A DNA stretch of 64,000 bases from Pleomorphomonas sp. (lineage in GTDB: Bacteria > Pseudomonadota > Alphaproteobacteria > Rhizobiales > Pleomorphomonadaceae). Every line of letters begins with the position of its first letter. Position 1 is the first letter of the stretch. Made by a program: the position numbers and the translations under genes. Below are positions 59,936-64,000 of this stretch, one piece after another. The notes under the pieces were generated by a model. That model was not told the DNA's origin and did not search any database. It worked only from the letters and a program-made list of their open reading frames with translations. The stretch lies in the NCBI GenBank assembly GCA_029976075.1, contig JARKNW010000012.1, forward strand, positions 124,001 to 188,000, written 5' to 3'.

Positions 59936-59964
59936 TTCCGCCGCCGCATCGGAAAGGCTCCGAG

Positions 59965-61635
59965 ATGATCCGCATTCTCCTGTCGGTCGCCGCACTGTTC
60001 CTCGCTGTCCTCGCCTTCGATTGGCTGGGGGGCGTGCCGGTATCCGTCTCGGTCAGCTGGCCGGGCGGCGCCGCGGCGCCGCCGCTGCGCGTCGTCATCG
60101 TCGCGCTGCTGGTTCTCGCCGTCGTTCTGCTCGTCGTCTGGAAGCTGGTATCCGGTCTTTGGCGCGCACCGCGCGGGCTGCGCACCTATTTTGCCGGCCG
60201 CCGCCGCGACCGCGGCTACCGCGCCCTGTCGCGCGGCATGATCGCCGTGGGATCGGGAGATTATCGTCTCGCCCAACGAGAAGCCGCCGAAGCCAACCGT
60301 TTTCTCGAAGGCGAACCGCTGGGGCTGTTGCTCGCCGCCCAGGCTGCCCAGCTCGAGGGGCGGAGCGATACTGCCCGACAGGCCTTCACACGCATGCTGA
60401 AGACACCGGAGACCCGGCTCCTCGGTCTTCGCGGGCTCTATATCGAAGCGACGCGTGCCGGCGAGGCCGCCGCCGCCCGCCAGTTCGCTGCCGAGGCGCA
60501 AAAGGAAAACCCCGCCCTTCCGTGGGCCGGCGCCGCGATGATGGACTACCTCTCCGCCGACAAGAACTGGAGCGAGGCGCTTGCCGTGCTCGACCAGAAT
60601 GTCGCGGGGCGGCTGGTTGGCAAGGGCGATGCCAACCGTCTTCGGGCGGTGCTGCTGACCGCTCGCGCCCTCGAGATCGAGGATGGCGAGCCGGACAAGG
60701 CGAAGGCCTTCGCCCTCGAGGCACACAAGATCTCTCCGGATTTCGTACCGGCGGCCACCGTTGCCGCCCGCACGTTGGCCCGTCAGCTCGACACACGCCG
60801 CGCAGCCAAGGTGCTGGAAGCGACCTGGAGGCTCGCCCCTCATCCCGACCTCGCAACCGCCTACCTCCATTTGCGATCCGGCGATTCGGCGTGCGATCGC
60901 CTGAAGCGCGCCCGCATGTTGGAGAACCTCAAGCCGGTCCACCCGGAAGGCGCCGTAACCGTCGCGCGTGCCGCTCTCGATGCGCGCGAGTTCACTCTGG
61001 CACGAGAGGCACTTGCCAAGGCACTCCGCCAGGCACCGACCGAGCGCGTCTGCCTGATGATGGCCGAGCTCGAGGAAAACGAAACCGGTGACATCGGCCG
61101 CGTCCGCGAGTGGCTTGCGCGCGCCCTGCGAGCACCTCGCGACGCCGCATGGACCGCCGACGGCCTGGTGCTGGATGCCTGGCAGCCGCTTTCCCCGCTG
61201 TCCGGACGGCTCGACGCTGTGGAGTGGCGCGTCCCCGCAGAACGTGAGGCCGGCGAAGCGATCGACGGCGACGATCTGGCCGTTATTGCAGCCAAGCCGA
61301 CCCCGCAAATTCACGCCGAAACGCCTGCGACAGAAGATGCGAACGAGGCGCCGCATACTCCGCCGCTCGTCTCGGAACCGAAAGACGAATCTCCGGCTCC
61401 AACCGTCGCTCCGAGACAGGAAGCCATCCGAGCTGCGGCGAAAGGCGAACAGCCTGCTCCACAGATCGGTATGGCGGCCCCGACCAAGCCTGTAACTGGA
61501 GCCGAAACACCCGCGACGGTGGGTGGCCCGAGCATAGATCCGCTGGCAGTGCTGCCTCCACCACCGGACGATCCGGGTCCGGCCAACGGCAAAGGGCTTG
61601 CCCATAGCTTGGCGCCGCAGTCGCCCTTCTCCTGA
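59965..61635 (+). CDS. hemY: HemY-like membrane protein with TPR repeats
   Basis: This 556-residue inner membrane protein has two N-terminal helices (about 3-22 and 40-62). The HemY N-domain (RGLRTYFAGRRRDRGYRALSRGMIAVGSGDYRLAQREA) follows, then TPR-like helical repeats to about 420. A low-complexity C-terminal tail is rich in Ala, Pro and Glu. This HemY is the proteobacterial hemCDXY-type protein, not protoporphyrinogen oxidase; its function in haem metabolism is unclear. It follows the hemD-mitofilin gene by 29 nt with AAAGG before the ATG and is probably in one transcript with hemC and hemD. Confidence 0.9.
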   Translation: MIRILLSVAALFLAVLAFDWLGGVPVSVSVSWPGGAAAPPLRVVIVALLVLAVVLLVVWKLVSGLWRAPRGLRTYFAGRRRDRGYRALSRGMIAVGSGDYRLAQREAAEANRFLEGEPLGLLLAAQAAQLEGRSDTARQAFTRMLKTPETRLLGLRGLYIEATRAGEAAAARQFAAEAQKENPALPWAGAAMMDYLSADKNWSEALAVLDQNVAGRLVGKGDANRLRAVLLTARALEIEDGEPDKAKAFALEAHKISPDFVPAATVAARTLARQLDTRRAAKVLEATWRLAPHPDLATAYLHLRSGDSACDRLKRARMLENLKPVHPEGAVTVARAALDAREFTLAREALAKALRQAPTERVCLMMAELEENETGDIGRVREWLARALRAPRDAAWTADGLVLDAWQPLSPLSGRLDAVEWRVPAEREAGEAIDGDDLAVIAAKPTPQIHAETPATEDANEAPHTPPLVSEPKDESPAPTVAPRQEAIRAAAKGEQPAPQIGMAAPTKPVTGAETPATVGGPSIDPLAVLPPPPDDPGPANGKGLAHSLAPQSPFS

Positions 61636-61674
61636 GTCGATCGGCGCCGGCTTCATTTTCTTCGGAAGCGGTGC

Positions 61675-61703
61675 TTGAAATTAGCCAGCGATGCCGGTAT
61701 CAA
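61675..61703 (+). promoter_or_regulatory. Candidate promoter of the tRNA-Thr gene
   Basis: The -35 TTGAAA (61675-61680), an exact 17-nt spacer and the -10 TATCAA (61698-61703) fit a sigma-70 promoter. Transcription would start near 61710 and run through a hairpin CGCGAGG-GCAA-CCTCGCG (61714-61731) with a GNRA loop before the tRNA. Confidence 0.6.
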
Positions 61704-61736
61704 CGCCCCGTCTCGCGAGGGCAACCTCGCGCCGGC

Positions 61737-61812
61737 GCCGCACTAGCTCAGTTGGTAGAGCACGTCATTCGTAATGATGGGGTCGGCGGTTCGAATCCGT
61801 CGTGCGGCACCA
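61737..61812 (+). tRNA. tRNA-Thr (anticodon CGT)
   Basis: This is a complete 76-nt cloverleaf. The acceptor stem is GCCGCAC paired with GTGCGGC. The D arm has GCTCAGTTGGTAGAGC. The anticodon stem CGTCA/TGATG (one G-U) holds the loop TTCGTAA with anticodon CGT, reading ACG. The T arm GGCGG-TTCGAAT-CCGTC also has one G-U. The 3' ACCA is encoded and is followed by a T-run. Confidence 0.96.
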
Positions 61813-61914
61813 TTTTTCCAATCAATTGCAAAGTCCGCGAACACGCCGATGCGCGTGGCCGATGACGCATTGAATTCTTGGCGCCGCCGCCCGTCCCGGC
61901 AGCGCCAAGTATGA

Positions 61915-62418
61915 TCACTCAACGATCTTGTAGTGCTCGCCGGCGCAGGCACAGACCGGGCAGGCCTCGGGGGCATCGCCGATCACGGTATGACCGCAGT
62001 TCGGGCAGATCCGAATGACGATGTTGCCAAGGTCCTTGCCGGCTTTCACGGCCTCAAGCGCCTCGCCGAACAACTCGTAATGGATCTTCTCGACCTCCAT
62101 CGCTTCGGACATCGAGCGGATGGCACGCTTGTGTCCTTCCGCCTTGGCCGTCTCGACCATGGCCGGATACATGGATGTGAACTCGTGGCTCTCACCCGCC
62201 ATGGCGTCGGCGAGATTGTCGAGCGTGCCCTTGATGGCGCCGAGTGCCCTGAGATGGGCGTGAGCATGGATGGTCTCGGCGGCGGCAACGGCACGGAACA
62301 GTTTGGCGACGCCTGGCTTGCCCTCGCGGACGGCGGCATCAGCGTAAGCAAGATACTTGCGGTTGGCTTGACTTTCGCCGGCGAAGGCTTCCTTGAGGTT
62401 GTCCGTGGTGGTGGGCAT
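61915..62418 (-). CDS. Rubrerythrin
   Basis: This cytoplasmic peroxide-reducing diiron protein has 167 residues. The ferritin-like domain (1-130) carries AFAGESQANRKYL, the ETIHAHAH helix with Glu48 and His51, AMAGESHEF and EVEKIHYELF. A C-terminal rubredoxin-like domain has the Fe(Cys)4 pairs Cys138/141 (CPNCGH) and Cys153/156 (CPVC). It has the classical domain order and is full length. AAAAGG lies 8 nt before the ATG; the longer frame to 62568 is not protein-like. Downstream, an imperfect hairpin (61877-61909) may end the transcript. Confidence 0.95.
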   Translation of the reverse strand: MPTTTDNLKEAFAGESQANRKYLAYADAAVREGKPGVAKLFRAVAAAETIHAHAHLRALGAIKGTLDNLADAMAGESHEFTSMYPAMVETAKAEGHKRAIRSMSEAMEVEKIHYELFGEALEAVKAGKDLGNIVIRICPNCGHTVIGDAPEACPVCACAGEHYKIVE

Positions 62419-62610
62419 GATGTTTGCCTTTTTATGATTGCGACGGAAGGGAGTTCGCGGCCTCCCTGACCACGCAAGACTAGCCCGCCATCCAGGCTCC
62501 GAGTATCGGGACAACCCCGTGAAATGACCTACTAACTTCAGATTTTTTCTAAGGAGAGGTGGAAACACGGGAGGCGAGGAAGCCGGTTTGCCCGGCTCCC
62601 TCGATCTGCG

Positions 62611-64000
62611 TCAGGCTTCGGATGGCACGGCCGCGACCGACTTTGCATGGTCCTGCCGTCGCCGCGTCCGCCAGTCGCCGAGGAACAGCAGGATCGGAGC
62701 GGCGATGAACACCGAGGAGGAAGCAGCGATAACGATGCCGAAGATCATCGGCACGGCAAAGCTCTCCACCGCGCTACCGCCCCAGATCGCCATGGGCAAC
62801 AGCGACAGGAAGGCAGTCGCAGAGGTGTAGAGACTGCGCGCGAGCGTCTCGTTGATCGACTTGTCGATCAGCTCGCGGAGGGGCATCTGCTTGTAAAGAC
62901 GCATGTTCTCGCGCATGCGGTCATAGACCACCACCTTATCGTTCACCGAGTAGCCAACGAGGGTCAGGAGAGCCGCGATGGCCGTCAGATTGAAGTCGAG
63001 TCCAGTCAGCGCAAAGAAACCGATCGTCTTGGTCACATCGAGGATCAGCGTGGCGATGGCTCCCACGGCGAAGGGCCACTCGAAGCGCACCCAGATATAG
63101 ACCAGCATGGCAAGGCTGGCGAACACCACGGCAAGCACGCCGGCCGTGGCAAGCTCACCGGAAACCTTGGGGCCGACCACCTCCGTTCCAATGACCTTTG
63201 CCGAAGCGTCGATCTTCGTGACCTCCTGCCGAAGTTGCTCGACAGCAGTCGTCTGAGCCTCTTCGCCGCCGGCCTGCCGTTCGACGCGGACAAGCAGATG
63301 GTTGTCATCGCCAAAGGCCTGCAACGCCACCTCGCCGAGCCCCAGGCCATCAAGACCGGAGCGGAACGCCGCGAGATCGGCAGGCCCTGCAGTTTCCACC
63401 TGCAACTGGATGCCACCACGGAAATCGACGCCGTAGTTGAGGCCGGGGTAGATGAACAGGCCGATCGAGGTCAGTGACAGGAAGGCTGAGAAGCCGATGC
63501 CGAAGAAGCGCGCGCGCATGAATGGAATGGCCGTGCCGTCGGGGATCAACTTGATCGGCAAGAGCGGCCGGATGTTCATCTTCTTGAGCTTGCGACGCCG
63601 CACAATCGCCAGCATCAGTACGCGCACCACCGAGACGGCCGTGAACATGGAGATGGCGATGCCCAGACCCATGGTGACGGCAAATCCCCGGACCGGGCCA
63701 GAGCCAAACCAGAACAGCAAAATCGTCGCAATCAGTGCCGTGACGTTGCTGTCGACGATGGTCGAGTAGGCACGCTTGAAACCGGCATCCAGCGCAGCGA
63801 TAGCGCTCATGCCTTTGCGCGACTCCTCGCGGATACGTTCGTTGATCAGCACGTTGGCATCGACGGCAAGGCCAATGCCGAGCACGATGCCGGCGATGCC
63901 GGGCAAGGTCAGCGTCGCCCCGAGAAGCGTCAGGCCAGCAAACGTGAGAACGACGTTGAGGGCGAGCGCCAGATTGGCGAGCAGTCCCCAGGCGCCGTAG
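62611..64000 (-). CDS. secDF: Protein translocase subunit SecDF (fused), 5' part outside the window
   Basis: The frame is open to the right edge and reads the C-terminal part of SecD (YGAWGLLANLALALNVVLTF, LPGIAGIVLGIGLAVDANVLINERIREE). It continues without interruption into SecF (FIYPGLNYGVDFRGGIQLQVE, VGYSVNDKVVVYDRMREN, DKSINETLARSLYTS). A SecD-SecF fusion of this kind is common in Hyphomicrobiales. The complex uses the proton-motive force to help pull preproteins across the inner membrane. About 463 codons are present. The C-terminus ends in a short charged tail. Confidence 0.95.
   Translation of the reverse strand, partial: YGAWGLLANLALALNVVLTFAGLTLLGATLTLPGIAGIVLGIGLAVDANVLINERIREESRKGMSAIAALDAGFKRAYSTIVDSNVTALIATILLFWFGSGPVRGFAVTMGLGIAISMFTAVSVVRVLMLAIVRRRKLKKMNIRPLLPIKLIPDGTAIPFMRARFFGIGFSAFLSLTSIGLFIYPGLNYGVDFRGGIQLQVETAGPADLAAFRSGLDGLGLGEVALQAFGDDNHLLVRVERQAGGEEAQTTAVEQLRQEVTKIDASAKVIGTEVVGPKVSGELATAGVLAVVFASLAMLVYIWVRFEWPFAVGAIATLILDVTKTIGFFALTGLDFNLTAIAALLTLVGYSVNDKVVVYDRMRENMRLYKQMPLRELIDKSINETLARSLYTSATAFLSLLPMAIWGGSAVESFAVPMIFGIVIAASSSVFIAAPILLFLGDWRTRRRQDHAKSVAAVPSEA

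Noticed and set aside
59692..61656. 654-codon minus-strand open frame opposite hemD-mitofilin and hemY
   Set aside because: Antisense to two genes with clear motifs; composition is that of a shadow frame.
62526..62560. Irr/ICE-like sequence upstream of rubrerythrin (TTAGAA...TCTGAA on the minus strand)
   Set aside because: The right half-site departs from the ICE-box consensus and the spacing is irregular; too weak to call.
1..64000. Mobile elements, prophage, toxin-antitoxin or defence islands
   Set aside because: No transposase, integrase, phage structural, restriction or antitoxin motifs were found; nearly all space is filled by core or metabolic genes.

Overview
The window is ordinary chromosomal DNA of a high-GC alphaproteobacterium. 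Gene order and gene families point to Hyphomicrobiales (Rhizobiales). Evidence for this: htpX-rsmB-heparinase II/III-purH in one direction with a divergent DUF1674 gene; hemC divergent from tsaD-gpsA; hemD joined to a mitofilin-like domain and followed by hemY; a 180-kDa-class NAD-glutamate dehydrogenase; DUF2794; and a ferritin-VIT1 iron exporter (MbfA). The genus cannot be fixed from the sequence alone. No insertion sequence, prophage, integrase or CRISPR array was seen.

Layout. 1-7.7 kb: GNAT acetyltransferase, BI-1 membrane protein, a YbbAP-type ABC exporter divergent from the TesA-type esterase, DinB-like protein, Tas-like aldo/keto reductase, DUF2794. 7.8-18.6 kb: giant NAD-glutamate dehydrogenase, a very acidic small protein, YihY-type membrane protein, inositol-monophosphatase-family enzyme, pyruvate carboxylase. 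18.8-26.4 kb: opgGH for periplasmic glucans, a DeoR-type regulator, a peptide deformylase homologue lacking metal ligands, a small exported protein, then YciI, EVE and a methyltransferase. 26.5-32.6 kb: acetyl-CoA synthetase, facing a compact five-gene minus-strand operon (PepSY protein, cytochrome b561, OmpR-type regulator, histidine kinase, MbfA). 32.6-38.9 kb: purH, heparinase II/III-like, rsmB, htpX, DUF1674. 39.2-41.8 kb: DsbB-like, SCO1-like, a small membrane protein, TusA-like, and a Zur-box-controlled zinc-binding protein. 41.9-52.8 kb: sugar region with GH36 alpha-galactosidase, YihS-like AGE isomerase, RbsABC-type importer, FGGY kinase, PfkB kinase and an aldolase-like protein. 53.1-64 kb: ferredoxin-reductase-type flavoprotein, gpsA, tsaD, hemC, hemD-mitofilin fusion, hemY, tRNA-Thr(CGT), rubrerythrin, and a secDF gene running off the window end.

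The parts most worth a second look are these. (1) The PepSY/cytochrome b561/two-component/MbfA operon: a candidate envelope redox- or metal-sensing circuit driving iron export. It has a Cys/Glu/His cluster in the sensor, tandem 11-bp-period repeats over a TTGACA hexamer upstream, and a terminator-like hairpin abutting the first ribosome binding site. (2) The sugar cluster, whose combination of isomerase, two sugar kinases and aldolase implies a ketose-bisphosphate route for an unidentified sugar. (3) The degenerate deformylase. (4) The HemD-mitofilin fusion with a possible internal start.

All functional calls rest on motifs, length, recalled family knowledge and context read directly from the sequence. 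No database search was run.
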